Below are positions 1 to 6,768 of a stretch of 8,618 bases of DNA, in pieces. The DNA is from JBBKWG01 sp037968835 (GTDB lineage: Bacteria; Pseudomonadota; Alphaproteobacteria; Rhodobacterales; Rhodobacteraceae). Below the pieces are notes generated by a model, which was not told the DNA's origin, made no database searches, and worked only from the letters and a program-made list of their open reading frames with translations. Each line of letters begins with the position of its first letter. The stretch's first letter is position 1. The translations under genes were made by a program, and so were the position numbers. The stretch is from assembly GCA_037968835.1 (NCBI GenBank), contig JBBKWG010000013.1, positions 1-8,618 of the forward strand. The letters are read 5' to 3'.

Positions 1-290
1 ACGACTTGAAGCTCGTCCTTGTTGGCCGCATCGCGGGGATATGCCTTTTCGGCCAGAACCGAAACGCTGGTCGCGGTGATCTCGGCAAAGCCGCCAACGA
101 CAAGATATTCGTCGGTCTTGCCTTCACTGATCACGGTCAAAATCCCCGGACGCAGCGTGGTGATCGTCGGCGCATGCAGCGGCATCGCGGTCAGATCACC
201 CTCGGCGCCGGGGATTCTGACTTCGCTCGCCTGAACCGAGGACAGCCTGCGTTCCGGTGAAACCAAGTCGAATTGCATCGTTTCGGCCAT
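1..290 (-). CDS. atpC: ATP synthase F1 epsilon subunit, partial (C-terminus beyond the window)
   Basis: This is the epsilon subunit of the F1 sector, part of the central rotor stalk that binds gamma and the Fo c-ring and can inhibit ATP hydrolysis. The first 96 codons are visible. The protein begins MAETMQFDLVSPERRL and shows the usual N-terminal beta-sandwich pattern: an EVRIPGAEGDLTAMPLHAP stretch at about residues 23-41, then LRPGILTV and YLVVGGFAEI. The family is normally about 130-140 residues, so the C-terminal helical hairpin, which carries the inhibitory function in many bacteria, lies mostly off the left edge. The start at 290 is preceded by a strong Shine-Dalgarno sequence. An in-frame ATG four codons later is possible but less well spaced. 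It is the last gene of the F1 cluster, 9 bases after atpD. I see no frameshift or stop in the visible part. Confidence 0.95.
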   Translation of the reverse strand, partial: MAETMQFDLVSPERRLSSVQASEVRIPGAEGDLTAMPLHAPTITTLRPGILTVISEGKTDEYLVVGGFAEITATSVSVLAEKAYPRDAANKDELQV

Positions 291-295
291 GTCAG

Positions 296-299
296 CTCC

Positions 300-302
<3 letters not shown>
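296..302 (-). promoter_or_regulatory. Shine-Dalgarno of atpC overlapping the atpD stop codon
   Basis: On the minus strand the bases read TAAGGAG: the atpD stop codon TAA is itself the first part of a near-perfect Shine-Dalgarno. Five bases separate it from the atpC ATG at 290. A ribosome terminating on atpD therefore sits on the atpC initiation signal, which suggests translational coupling of beta and epsilon. The sequence is seen directly; the coupling is inferred. Confidence 0.8.
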
Positions 303-1727
<1,425 letters not shown>

Positions 1728-1745
1728 GTCGTTTCTCCGGTTTTC

Positions 1746-2621
1746 CTAGAGCGCTTCGGCGCCCGAGATAATTTCGATAAGCTCGTTGGTGATCGCCGCC
1801 TGGCGCGAGCGGTTGTACTGAATCGTCAACTTCTCGATCATTTCGCCCGCGTTGCGCGTCGCATTGTCCATCGCGGCCATGCGCGACCCCTGTTCGGACG
1901 CCGCGTTTTCCAGCAATGCCGCAAATACCTGCGTCGCAACGCCGCGTGGCAGCAGATCGGCGAGGATCTCGTCTTCGCTGGGTTCGTAATCGTAGACCAC
2001 CGCAGCCTCGCCCTCGCCCTGTACCTCGAACTTGGCGGGGATGATTTGCTGCTCGGTCGGAACCTGGCTGATCACCGTCTGGAACCGGCTGAAGAAGATC
2101 GTCGCAACGTCGAACTCGCCCGCCTGGAACCGGGTCAGGATATCCTTGGCAATGCCCTGCGCGTCCGGATAGGACAGCCGCTTGACCGCCGTCAGGTCGA
2201 CATGGCCGACCATCAGACTGCCCAGATCGCGGCGCAACTGGTCGCGACCCTTCTTGCCGACGGTCAGGATCTTGACGGTCTTGCCCTTCGCCTGCAGCTC
2301 GCGAACCCGCACCCGCGCCAGCTTGACGATCGACGAATTGAAACCACCGCAAAGGCCACGTTCCGCCGTCAGCACCACCAGCAGATGCACCTGATCGTTG
2401 CCGGTGCCCGACAGCAGCTTCGGCGCGCTGTCAGACCCCGATGCAGCCCCCGACAACCCCGCCATCACGGCGTTGAAGCGTTCGGTATAGGGCCGCGAGG
2501 CTTCGGCAGCTTCCTGCGCACGACGCAGTTTCGCCGCGGCGACCATCTGCATGGCCTTGGTGATCTTGCGCGTCGACTTGACGCTTGCGATCCGGTTTTT
2601 CAGGTCCTTTAGGCTAGGCAT
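1746..2621 (-). CDS. atpG: ATP synthase F1 gamma subunit
   Basis: This is the gamma subunit, the central shaft of F1. Its N- and C-terminal helices form the coiled coil that turns inside the alpha3beta3 head and forces the binding changes at the beta sites. The product is 291 residues, close to the usual 285-295. The N-terminal helix MPSLKDLKNRIASVKSTRKI and the segment ITKAMQMVAAAKLRRA (about 20-35) are typical. GLCGGFN (89-95) lies in the Rossmann-like central domain. The C-terminus ends with the family signature ITNELIEIISGAEAL at 277-291. The ATG at 2621 is preceded by AAAGGA at 2629-2634 with a normal spacing. It follows atpA by 21 bases and precedes atpD by 18, so it is almost certainly cotranscribed with them. 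No anomaly is seen. Confidence 0.98.
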   Translation of the reverse strand: MPSLKDLKNRIASVKSTRKITKAMQMVAAAKLRRAQEAAEASRPYTERFNAVMAGLSGAASGSDSAPKLLSGTGNDQVHLLVVLTAERGLCGGFNSSIVKLARVRVRELQAKGKTVKILTVGKKGRDQLRRDLGSLMVGHVDLTAVKRLSYPDAQGIAKDILTRFQAGEFDVATIFFSRFQTVISQVPTEQQIIPAKFEVQGEGEAAVVYDYEPSEDEILADLLPRGVATQVFAALLENAASEQGSRMAAMDNATRNAGEMIEKLTIQYNRSRQAAITNELIEIISGAEAL

Positions 2622-2642
2622 GTCCCTGTCCTTTCGGCCCTA

Positions 2643-4181
2643 TCAGGCGAAGTCTGCGGCGAATTCGTCAATCGCAGCTTTGATCTTGTCCTCGGCTTCG
2701 CCTTTGATCTTCGGGTCGTCCTTGGTGATATAGTCCAGAAGATCCTGATGATTGCCTCGCAGGTGATTGAGCAGACCGGATTCGAACCGGCCCACCTGGT
2801 TGACGGTGATCTTGTCCAGATAACCATGCGTGCCCGCGTAGATCACGCAGACAATCTCCGCGTTGGTCAAAGGCGAATACTGCGGCTGCTTCATCAACTC
2901 GGTCAGACGCGCACCCCGGTTCAGCAAGCGCTGGGTCGAGGCGTCAAGATCGGACCCGAACTGCGCAAACGCCGCCATTTCGCGGTACTGCGCCAATTCC
3001 AGCTTGACCGGACCGGCAACCGATTTCATCGCGTTGGTTTGCGCCGACGAGCCCACACGAGACACCGACAGACCGGTGTTCACAGCCGGACGGATGCCCT
3101 GATAGAACAGCTCGGTTTCCAGGAAGATCTGGCCGTCGGTGATCGAGATCACGTTGGTCGGAATAAACGCCGACACGTCGCCGCCCTGGGTTTCGATGAT
3201 CGGCAGCGCGGTCAACGACCCCGATCCGTTGTCCTCGTTCAGCTTGGCAGACCGTTCCAGCAGACGAGAGTGCAGGTAGAACACGTCGCCGGGATAGGCT
3301 TCGCGTCCGGGCGGACGACGCAGCAGAAGCGACATCTGGCGGTAGGCCACGGCCTGCTTGGAAAGGTCATCATATATGATCAGCGCATGACGGCCATTGT
3401 CGCGGAAAAACTCGGCCATCGCGGTCGCCGAATAGGGTGCCAGGAACTGCATTGGCGCGGGGTCGGATGCGGTCGCGGCCACGACGATGGAATATTCCAT
3501 CGCGCCGGCCTCTTCCAGCTTCTTGACCAGCTGCGCCACGGTCGAACGCTTCTGCCCGATCGCGACATAGACGCAGTACAGCTTCTTGCTCTCGTCCTTG
3601 CCGGCCGCGTCGTTATAGGACTTCTGGTTCAGGATCGTATCAAGCGCCACGGCGGTCTTGCCGGTCTGCCGGTCGCCGATGATCAGCTCGCGCTGGCCAC
3701 GGCCAATCGGGATCATCGCGTCGACCGATTTCAGGCCGGTCGCCATTGGCTCGTGAACCGATTTGCGCGGGATGATGCCCGGCGCCTTGACGTCGGCAAC
3801 GCGCCGCTCGGACGCCTTGATCGGACCCTTGCCGTCGATCGGATTGCCCAGACCGTCCACGACCCGTCCCAGCAGTCCGTTGCCCGCAGGCACGTCCACG
3901 ATGGAATTGGTGCGCTTGACGGTGTCGCCTTCCTTGATGTCGCGGTCGGACCCGAAGATCACGACGCCAACGTTGTCGCTTTCCAGGTTCAGGGCCATGC
4001 CCATGATGCCGCCGGGAAACTCGACCATCTCGCCGGCCTGGACGCTGTCCAACCCGTAAACTCGCGCGATACCGTCGCCGACCGACAGAACGCGGCCCAC
4101 CTCGGCGACTTCGGCTTCCTGGCCAAAGTTCTTGATCTGCTCCTTAAGGATCGCAGATATTTCGGCTGCCTGGATTCCCAT
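2643..4181 (-). CDS. atpA: ATP synthase F1 alpha subunit (regulatory/non-catalytic)
   Basis: This is the alpha subunit, which forms the F1 hexamer with beta, holds the non-catalytic nucleotide sites and supplies the arginine finger to the catalytic sites. At 512 residues it nearly equals the E. coli protein (513). The N-terminal segment (1-25), which contacts delta, is followed by a beta-barrel domain. The P-loop GDRQTGKT is at 169-176 (Lys175, Thr176). ALIIYDD at 266-272 is the Walker B region. The family signature PAVNTGLSVS at 365-374 is followed by Arg375, the expected arginine finger. The ATG at 4181 lies within the overlap with the atpH stop. Its likely Shine-Dalgarno (AAAGAGG) lies inside the last codons of atpH. 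atpG follows after 21 bases. It appears intact and functional. Confidence 0.99.
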   Translation of the reverse strand: MGIQAAEISAILKEQIKNFGQEAEVAEVGRVLSVGDGIARVYGLDSVQAGEMVEFPGGIMGMALNLESDNVGVVIFGSDRDIKEGDTVKRTNSIVDVPAGNGLLGRVVDGLGNPIDGKGPIKASERRVADVKAPGIIPRKSVHEPMATGLKSVDAMIPIGRGQRELIIGDRQTGKTAVALDTILNQKSYNDAAGKDESKKLYCVYVAIGQKRSTVAQLVKKLEEAGAMEYSIVVAATASDPAPMQFLAPYSATAMAEFFRDNGRHALIIYDDLSKQAVAYRQMSLLLRRPPGREAYPGDVFYLHSRLLERSAKLNEDNGSGSLTALPIIETQGGDVSAFIPTNVISITDGQIFLETELFYQGIRPAVNTGLSVSRVGSSAQTNAMKSVAGPVKLELAQYREMAAFAQFGSDLDASTQRLLNRGARLTELMKQPQYSPLTNAEIVCVIYAGTHGYLDKITVNQVGRFESGLLNHLRGNHQDLLDYITKDDPKIKGEAEDKIKAAIDEFAADFA

Positions 4182-4183
4182 TA
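4179..4183 (-). other. TAATG stop/start overlap of atpH and atpA
   Basis: On the minus strand the atpH stop TAA (4183-4181) and the atpA start ATG (4181-4179) share one A. The ribosome binding sequence for atpA lies within the last atpH codons. This arrangement is a classic context for termination-reinitiation coupling. The overlap is seen directly; the coupling is inferred from what is known of such junctions. Confidence 0.85.
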
Positions 4184-4741
4184 TCCGACCTCTTTCATTG
4201 CATTCTGGAGGTTATCGAGCTTCGAGCGGATCGACGTGTCGATCATTTTCGAGCCCACCTGAACGATAAGACCGCCGATGAGACTTTCATCGACGGACAG
4301 TTTGATCTTCACATCCTTGCCGACCGACGCCTTCAGCGTCTTGGCAAGCTTGTCCTGTTGCGCTTTCGTCAGCGACTTGGCGGCGACGACATCGGCGGTC
4401 ACTTCGCCCTTCTCGGCGGCGATCAGGCCGCGCAGCGCCTTGGCCAGTTGCGGCAGAACGAACAGTCGCCGCTTGTCGGCCATCAGCCGCACCGAATTGG
4501 CCATCGTGGTCGACAGCTTCATCGCCTTTGCCAGCGCATCAATCGCAGCCGCCTGCTGGTCGCGTGAATAGATCGGCGATGAAATCAGATCGTTGAAATC
4601 GTCGCTGTCGGCCAAAGCGGCTTCAAGTGCATCCAGATCGGCTTCGATTTTCGCAATGCTTTTGGCATCCTTGGCAAGCTCAAAAATGGCCGTGGCATAG
4701 CGTTCCGCGATGCCGATTGAGATCGAAGCTGGTTCCGACAC
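4181..4741 (-). CDS. atpH: ATP synthase F1 delta subunit (OSCP homologue)
   Basis: This is the delta subunit, homologous to mitochondrial OSCP. It sits on top of F1 and joins the alpha N-termini to the peripheral b-subunit stalk. The product is 186 residues from the start chosen here, a normal length (about 177-190). RYATAIFELA (14-23) and the KRRLFVLPQL segment (about 90-99) belong to the N-terminal helical bundle. The C-terminal part has the conserved VDESLIGGLIVQVGSKMID pattern (about 150-168). Two in-frame GTG codons compete as start, at 4747 and 4741. The Shine-Dalgarno GGAAGG (4753-4748) abuts the first with no spacing but lies 6 bases from the second, so I choose 4741. That gives an N-terminus of M-S-E-P-A-S-I-S. 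It is the first gene of the F1 cluster and overlaps atpA by one base. Confidence 0.95.
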   Translation of the reverse strand: MSEPASISIGIAERYATAIFELAKDAKSIAKIEADLDALEAALADSDDFNDLISSPIYSRDQQAAAIDALAKAMKLSTTMANSVRLMADKRRLFVLPQLAKALRGLIAAEKGEVTADVVAAKSLTKAQQDKLAKTLKASVGKDVKIKLSVDESLIGGLIVQVGSKMIDTSIRSKLDNLQNAMKEVG

Positions 4742-4747
4742 GTCCAC

Positions 4748-4753
4748 CCTTCC
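4748..4753 (-). promoter_or_regulatory. Shine-Dalgarno that decides the atpH start
   Basis: GGAAGG on the minus strand lies 6 bases upstream of the GTG at 4741 and directly touches the GTG at 4747. Normal spacing (5-9 bases) favours the downstream GTG, shortening AtpH by two residues relative to the longest reading frame. Confidence 0.7.
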
Positions 4754-4777
4754 GAATGTCTTTAGCCTTGGTTTTTA

Positions 4778-4791
4778 CCGCCGGTCGGCGG
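4778..4791 (-). repeat. Small hairpin in the atpHAGDC leader
   Basis: On the minus strand CCGCC, a GACC loop and GGCGG form a perfect 5-bp GC stem with a 4-base loop. It lies 25 bases before the atpH Shine-Dalgarno and downstream of the candidate promoter, so it would be in the 5' untranslated leader. It is followed by TAAAAACC, not a T-run, so it is not a terminator. It might influence mRNA stability or translation, but a stem of this size can occur by chance in GC-rich DNA. Confidence 0.4.
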
Positions 4792-4840
4792 ATCAAGACA
4801 GTTGGGGCCGCAGCCGAAACTGGGCGTCAAAATCGGCGTG

Positions 4841-4869
4841 GGTGTAGCAGAGGCTTTTACCCCAAGCAA
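4841..4869 (-). promoter_or_regulatory. Candidate promoter of the atpHAGDC cluster
   Basis: Reading the minus strand, TTGCTT (4869-4864) and TACACC (4846-4841) are separated by exactly 17 bases, giving a plausible housekeeping-sigma -35/-10 pair. Each hexamer matches the consensus at three positions, an ordinary score for GC-rich alphaproteobacterial promoters. Transcription would start near 4834, giving a leader of about 90 nt before atpH. No better pair was found in the gap between the methyltransferase gene and atpH. This is a hand match only; transcription start mapping would be needed. Confidence 0.4.
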
Positions 4870-4890
4870 CCGCTTTGACCCCTTTTTCGA

Positions 4891-4925
4891 CCGAACCCGA
4901 AGCCAATGAAAACAGGGTTTTTCGG
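4891..4925. repeat. Bulged inverted repeat upstream of the atp promoter
   Basis: CCGAACCC (4891-4898) can pair with GGGT (4915-4918) and TCGG (4922-4925), leaving a 3-base bulge and a 16-base loop. It lies just upstream of the candidate -35 element and about 80-110 bases past the end of the methyltransferase gene. It lacks a T-run in either direction, so I do not call it a terminator. It may be chance. Confidence 0.25.
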
Positions 4926-4946
4926 CAGGTGCGACCGAATGCACAC

Positions 4947-4964
4947 ATTTGGATGCCGCCAAAT
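4947..4964. repeat. 6-bp perfect inverted repeat in the methyltransferase-atpH gap
   Basis: ATTTGG (4947-4952) and CCAAAT (4959-4964) are perfect inverted copies around a 6-base centre. It lies about 40-57 bases past the methyltransferase stop and upstream of the candidate atp promoter. It could be the stem of a weak transcript end or a binding site, but no T-run follows on the minus strand. The rest of 4742-5003 shows no further gene that I would support. Confidence 0.3.
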
Positions 4965-5003
4965 CTCGCGTTTTCGTTACCAATGCGTCGAATCCTGCCC
5001 GGC

Positions 5004-5750
5004 TCAGATCGGTTTGGCTTCGGGTTTCGTCATGCCCTCCAGCACCCGCAGCGGTCGCCTGACAGCTTCCGTCAGCCCCGGTCGGGTGGGTGCCGGAACC
5101 CGCTTGCTGGCCTCGACGATCAGCACGCCACCGGCAAAATGCGACGTTATTCGCCGCCCCGTCTGTTCCCAGAACATCCCGGTTTTCAGCCAGAACCGCT
5201 TGTGCGACGGCGGCTGGTACAGCGCCGCGCGATGTCGTTCGGGCAAGAAGGCATGCAGCTTCAACTGGTTCTCCAGCTGGGTCAAGCTGTAGGGCCGCCC
5301 GAACCCGAAGGGTGTGCGATCACTGCGCGACCACAACCCCGCCCGGTTTGGCACCACCACCAGCATCTTGCCCCCCGGCCCCAGCACCCGCCAGCATTCC
5401 TCCAGCAGCGCCGATGGATTCTCGCTGGTCTCCAGCCCGTGCATCAGCACCAGCCGGTCCACATGCCCGGTTTCCAGCGGCCACAGGGTTTCTTCGCACA
5501 GCACACTGACATTGGGCATCCCCGCCGGCCACTGCAGCACTCCCTGCGGCCCCGGCATCAATCCGATCACCCGCCGCGCCTCTGCCAGATACGGTCGCAA
5601 CAGCGGCACCGCAAAGCCGAACCCGACAACCGTCTGGCCCTTCGCCTCGGGCCAAAGCTCGACCACCTGATCACGCACGGCACGCTGCGCCGCCCGACCC
5701 AGCCCGGTGCGATAATAGAAGTTGCGCAGGTCGACCACGTCGAGATGCAT
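5004..5750 (-). CDS. Class I SAM-dependent methyltransferase-like protein, substrate unknown
   Basis: The 248-residue product resembles class I SAM-dependent methyltransferases of the Methyltransf_11 type. The best evidence is residues 103-136: MHGLETSENPSALLEECW, then RVLGPGGKMLVVVPNR. This is the standard motif where a strand and helix are followed by a 'vLkPGG..l.v..P' strand. The SAM-binding motif I region, VVGFGFAVPLL (41-51), keeps only G-F-G of the usual GxGxG. The acidic residue normally ending the second strand is missing (VIGLMPGPQGV, 61-71), so SAM binding may be atypical or lost. A frame extending to a TTG at 5774 exists. I choose the ATG at 5750 because a GGAG (5759-5756) lies 5 bases upstream and the protein then begins MHLDVVDLRNFYYRT. 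There is no signal peptide or membrane segment, so it is probably cytoplasmic. It is divergent from gloB, and its substrate cannot be inferred from sequence. Confidence 0.8.
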   Translation of the reverse strand: MHLDVVDLRNFYYRTGLGRAAQRAVRDQVVELWPEAKGQTVVGFGFAVPLLRPYLAEARRVIGLMPGPQGVLQWPAGMPNVSVLCEETLWPLETGHVDRLVLMHGLETSENPSALLEECWRVLGPGGKMLVVVPNRAGLWSRSDRTPFGFGRPYSLTQLENQLKLHAFLPERHRAALYQPPSHKRFWLKTGMFWEQTGRRITSHFAGGVLIVEASKRVPAPTRPGLTEAVRRPLRVLEGMTKPEAKPI

Positions 5751-5766
5751 TGAAGCTCCGGCCCGT

Positions 5767-5794
5767 TTCGGCAATTCTGGGCGAGAATACCGAA
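5767..5794. repeat. Imperfect inverted repeat between the divergent methyltransferase and gloB genes
   Basis: Two nested pairs of arms face each other: TTCGG (5767-5771) with CCGAA (5790-5794), and ATTCT (5774-5778) with AGAAT (5784-5788), around a GGGCG centre. Ten base pairs match in total, with an uneven 2-base/1-base interruption. The element nearly fills the 60-base divergent gap and is a reasonable operator candidate for one or both genes. A weak possible gloB promoter (TTGAAG at 5750-5755, AATTCT at 5773-5778, 17-base spacing) would overlap it. The repeat is seen; regulation is inferred. Confidence 0.4.
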
Positions 5795-5810
5795 CCGGAG
5801 ATGAAACGCC

Positions 5811-6578
5811 ATGCCCTTAGAGATCGTGACGATCCCCTGCCTGAAGGACAACTACGCGTTTCTGCTGCATTCCACCGACACCGGTGAGACCGCCGTCATC
5901 GACGTCCCTGAAGCCGCACCGATCCTCGCGGCACTATCGGACCGCGGCTGGCAGCTGTCCGAGATCTGGATCACCCATCACCACTGGGACCACATCGACG
6001 GCGTGGCCGACCTCAAGGACGCCACCGGCGCCAAGGTGATCGGTGCCGAGGCCGATGCCGAGCGCCTGCCCCCGCTGAATCACGCCCTCAAGGACGGCGA
6101 GACCTACACCTTCGCTGGCTCGGACGTGCATGTGCTCGACGTCTCGGGCCACACCGTCGGCCACATCGCTTACCACGTCCCCGACGCCCGCGCTGTCTTC
6201 ACCGCCGACAGTCTGATGGCGATGGGCTGTGGTCGCCTGTTCGAAGGCGCCGCCAACCAGATGTGGGCGAGCCTGTCGAAACTGGCCAAGCTTCCACCCG
6301 ACACGCTGGTCTGCTCGGGCCATGAATACACCGCCGCCAACGCAAAATTCGCGCTGACCATTGAAAGCGACAATCCCGCGCTTATGTCTCGGGTTGGCGC
6401 TATCAAGAACGCACGCGCCGCCGGTCGACCGACCGTCCCGTCCACGCTTGCCGACGAACTGGCAACCAACCCGTTCCTTCGCGCGCATCTGCCCTCGGTC
6501 AAGGCAGCACTCCAGATGAAGGACGCCACGGATGCCGAGGTTTTCGGCGCCATCCGTAGCAAAAAGGACGCATTCTAA
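5811..6578 (+). CDS. gloB: Hydroxyacylglutathione hydrolase (glyoxalase II)
   Basis: This enzyme hydrolyses S-D-lactoylglutathione to D-lactate and glutathione, the second step of methylglyoxal detoxification in the cytoplasm. The 255-residue product matches the family (E. coli about 251). The N-terminal metallo-beta-lactamase fold carries the binuclear metal site: THHHWDH at 55-61 (His56, His58, Asp60, His61), His114 in SGHTVGH, Asp133 in FTADSL and His171 in SGHEYT. GCGRLFEG is at 139-146. The C-terminal HAGH domain has NPFLR (220-224) and ends in IRSKKDAF, with the conserved Arg249 and Lys252-Asp253 used in glutathione binding. The ATG at 5811 follows GGAG (5797-5800) by 10 bases, a little long. 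It is divergent from the methyltransferase gene and 190 bases before clpA. No glyoxalase I gene lies in the window. It should be active. Confidence 0.97.
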   Translation: MPLEIVTIPCLKDNYAFLLHSTDTGETAVIDVPEAAPILAALSDRGWQLSEIWITHHHWDHIDGVADLKDATGAKVIGAEADAERLPPLNHALKDGETYTFAGSDVHVLDVSGHTVGHIAYHVPDARAVFTADSLMAMGCGRLFEGAANQMWASLSKLAKLPPDTLVCSGHEYTAANAKFALTIESDNPALMSRVGAIKNARAAGRPTVPSTLADELATNPFLRAHLPSVKAALQMKDATDAEVFGAIRSKKDAF

Positions 6579-6596
6579 GCCTTTGCTGCAAAAGGC
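6579..6596 (+). terminator. Possible weak terminator hairpin after gloB
   Basis: GCCTTT (6579-6584) and AAAGGC (6591-6596) form a 6-bp perfect stem with a 6-base loop, starting at the base after the gloB stop codon. The position suits a transcript end, but it is followed by CCCGGATTACGG rather than a T-run, so it is not a standard intrinsic terminator. It may only protect the 3' end, or be chance. Confidence 0.3.
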
Positions 6597-6620
6597 CCGG
6601 ATTACGGCACATTTTCGATC

Positions 6621-6645
6621 ACATTTCCCCTCAAACTGGAAATGT
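6621..6645. repeat. 8-bp perfect inverted repeat over the clpA -35 region
   Basis: ACATTTCC (6621-6628) and GGAAATGT (6638-6645) are perfect inverted copies separated by 9 bases. The second arm ends 5 bases before the TATAAT at 6651, so the dyad covers the -35 region of the candidate clpA promoter. This is the usual place for a repressor or activator site. As RNA it would form a hairpin without a T-run, so a terminator is less likely. I do not recognise it as the site of a named regulator. Confidence 0.5.
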
Positions 6646-6650
6646 AGGCG

Positions 6651-6656
6651 TATAAT
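6651..6656 (+). promoter_or_regulatory. Candidate -10 element of the clpA promoter
   Basis: TATAAT matches the sigma-70 -10 consensus exactly and lies in a locally AT-rich stretch of otherwise GC-rich DNA. Transcription would start near 6663, within an A8 run (6660-6667), giving a leader of about 106 nt. No good -35 is found at 16-18 bases (CCCTCA at 17) and there is no extended -10 TG. The promoter may therefore depend on a protein bound at the inverted repeat just upstream. No clear heat-shock (RpoH-type) pair was found, although CTTGAA occurs at 6668. Confidence 0.5.
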
Positions 6657-6667
6657 GGGAAAAAAAA

Positions 6668-6700
6668 CTTGAAGCTCGGACAATAACACCGAACTTTAAG
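6668..6700 (+). repeat. Long imperfect hairpin in the clpA leader
   Basis: CTTGAAGCTCGG (6668-6679) can pair with CCGAACTTTAAG (6689-6700) around the 9-base loop ACAATAACA. Of 12 positions, 10 are Watson-Crick pairs, one is a G-U wobble in RNA (6671 with 6697) and one is a C-A mismatch (6675 with 6693). If transcription starts near 6663, this stem begins at the very 5' end of the clpA mRNA. It could stabilise the transcript or act as a regulatory structure; it could also be a DNA binding site. No T-run follows, so it is not an intrinsic terminator. Confidence 0.5.
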
Positions 6701-6721
6701 ATTATGAGGCCACAGTTGGTG

Positions 6722-6739
6722 CGGGGCAAGAATGCCCCG
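6722..6739 (+). repeat. Second, GC-rich hairpin in the clpA leader
   Basis: CGGGGCA (6722-6728) and TGCCCCG (6733-6739) form a perfect 7-bp stem closed by an AGAA tetraloop. It ends 15 bases before the clpA Shine-Dalgarno, so it leaves the ribosome site open in the simple fold. No T-run follows. Together with the hairpin at 6668-6700 it makes a two-stem leader. Its stability is greater than expected for a random 18-base stretch, but no known RNA family is recognised. Confidence 0.5.
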
Positions 6740-6754
6740 ATCCCGACCCAGAAT

Positions 6755-6760
6755 AAGGAG
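6755..6760 (+). promoter_or_regulatory. Shine-Dalgarno for the GTG start of clpA
   Basis: AAGGAG lies 8 bases before the GTG at 6769, an ideal match and spacing. It fixes the non-ATG start of clpA; no in-frame ATG is available nearby that would preserve the conserved N-terminus MPSFSNTLEQAIHSALALAN. Confidence 0.8.
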
Positions 6761-6768
6761 CACACGCG

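Noticed and set aside
2748..4262. A 504-codon open frame on the plus strand opposite atpA
   Set aside because: Same reason: it lies antisense to the fully conserved atpA, has no recognisable domain, and its composition is typical of a shadow frame.
4778..4964. The inverted repeats in the methyltransferase-atpH gap as an intrinsic terminator
   Set aside because: None is followed by a T-run on the minus strand, so they do not meet the usual criteria.
4762..4983. A 73-codon frame on the minus strand in the methyltransferase-atpH gap
   Set aside because: It uses a TTG start without a convincing ribosome site, matches no known family, and overlaps the candidate atp promoter and leader.
6668..6700. 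CTTGAA at 6668 as the -35 of a heat-shock (RpoH) promoter for clpA
   Set aside because: No CCCAT-like -10 lies at the required distance, and the sequence is better explained as one arm of the hairpin.
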